Shown here in pieces: positions 61,861 to 64,000 of a stretch of DNA of 64,000 nucleotides. The translations under genes were made by a program, and so were the position numbers. The notes under the pieces are model-generated. The model searched no databases and had not been told where the DNA came from. It saw only the letters and a list, made by a program, of their open reading frames with translations. Position 1 is the stretch's first letter. Each line of letters starts with the position of its first letter. Source of the DNA: Cytobacillus sp. FSL H8-0458 (GTDB taxonomy: Bacteria; Bacillota; Bacilli; Bacillales; Cytobacillaceae); contig NZ_JBBOBR010000001.1 in the NCBI RefSeq assembly GCF_038002165.1, positions 3,872,001-3,936,000 on the forward strand, written 5' to 3'.

Positions 61861-61921
61861 AGAATAGTCTATATGTAGTTTACCTTATTTTGCATCAATG
61901 GGCAAAGTAAGCTATTTTTAA

Positions 61922-61950
61922 TATTAACATCATATACACTTATGTTAATA
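61922..61950. repeat. Inverted repeat TATTAACAT/ATGTTAATA
   Basis: Two 9-bp arms separated by 11 bp, between the two terminators that follow the rrn operon. No attached gene; possible transcription-factor site or promoter element for tsaE. Confidence 0.55.
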
Positions 61951-61956
61951 AGGCAT

Positions 61957-61981
61957 AAAAAAAGACGAAACCAAGTTTCGT
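61957..61981 (-). terminator. First terminator of the rrn–tRNA operon
   Basis: ACGAAAC–TTG–GTTTCGT stem followed on the minus strand by CTTTTTTTATG, 23 nt after tRNA-Asp. Confidence 0.9.
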
Positions 61982-62003
61982 TTTACTTTTTAGAACTATA
62001 AAA

Positions 62004-62080
62004 TGGCGGTCCGGACGGGACTCGAACCCGCGACCTCCTGCGTGACAGGCAGGCATTCTAACCAACTGAACTACCGGACC
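62004..62080 (-). tRNA. tRNA-Asp (anticodon GTC)
   Basis: 77 nt. Acceptor GGTCCGG/CCGGACC, discriminator G, encoded CCA, anticodon loop CTGTCAC, T-loop TTCGAGT. All stems pair. Confidence 0.98.
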
Positions 62081-62083
62081 AGA

Positions 62084-62157
<74 letters not shown>

Positions 62158-62197
62158 ATAATATTATTCTTGTGATTTTCCATCACAAATTTGTTTC

Positions 62198-62313
<116 letters not shown>

Positions 62314-62396
62314 ACTATTTGGTTGAAGAAACTTCGTTCCCTCAAAACTAGATAATGTATGAAGAAGCATTTGCCGAGTAATTACCAATATGACTT

Positions 62397-64000
<1,604 letters not shown>

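Overview
The window is chromosomal DNA from a low-GC Gram-positive of the family Bacillaceae. The gene order rrn–tRNA–tsaE–tsaB–rimI–tsaD | ydiF | moaC–rex | ydiK–ydiL | groES–groEL matches the ydi/gro region of Bacillus subtilis (without thiL and the tat genes), and a yuk/yue-type VII secretion operon of Bacillus type is also present. Together with the spore-former-like small proteins this suggests a soil or sediment Bacillus relative (Cytobacillus/Mesobacillus-like); the species cannot be fixed from the sequence alone.

Layout, left to right. (1) 0.1–16.4 kb: a transglutaminase-like lipoprotein, two small membrane proteins, then a type VII secretion (T7SS) region read leftward: yukE (esxA), yukD, yukC (essB), yukBA (essC), yueB (esaA), yueC (essA). 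It is followed by an effector-like module: a WXG100 protein, a 47-residue ORF, a 416-residue protein with a glycine-zipper segment, a 264-residue protein and two tandem DUF5381-like membrane proteins. (2) 16.8–19.7 kb: a TrpX-like binding lipoprotein, a secreted M14 carboxypeptidase and a Pro/Tyr/Gly-rich small protein. (3) 19.8–21.6 kb: a wrecked polymorphic-toxin locus. An HNH toxin tail is broken by two in-frame nonsense codons, its SUKH immunity gene is broken by a homopolymer frameshift, and opposite them lie a truncated YwqH-like gene and an intact YwqI/YxiC-like gene. (4) 21.8–24.5 kb: a DUF4317 gene, a YuzF-like protein and a manganese catalase. (5) 24.6–52.3 kb: an array of mobile elements, all using the 3' end of groEL as attachment site. 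Three tyrosine integrase genes (a C-terminal scrap, a frameshifted copy and an intact one) are each followed by a copy of the last groEL codons. The middle element (24.8–35.5 kb) carries a quinone/azo-compound detoxification island with MhqR-type operators and a hemA gene. The right element (35.46–52.29 kb) is flanked by a 19-bp direct repeat. It carries an XRE–ImmA/IrrE–PIN cassette, a membrane-anchored DUF559 nuclease, an FtsK/replication-relaxation pair, a small holin-like toxin, a repressor/Cro/excisionase/DnaD/ArpU phage-type control region, a cos-like GC-rich segment and a tail tape-measure operon. It has no terminase, portal, capsid or lysis gene. (6) 52.3–64 kb: groEL–groES with CIRCE, ydiL, ydiK, rex, moaC, ydiF, a DnaA-box cluster, tsaD–rimI–tsaB–tsaE, tRNA-Asp, tRNA-fMet, 5S rRNA and the 3' part of 23S rRNA.

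How the parts work together. EssC drives export of WXG100 proteins and LXG-like cargo through EssA/EssB/EsaA; the downstream module is its likely cargo and protection set. The Mhq island pairs two extradiol-type dioxygenases, a carboxylesterase, two DoxX proteins, flavin-dependent reductases and a pirin under a MarR-family repressor. The right-hand element is the most unusual object: a compact, apparently intact integrative element (about 16.8 kb) with phage regulation, a possible cos site and a tape-measure protein as its only recognisable structural gene. It may be a phage satellite or a deleted prophage.
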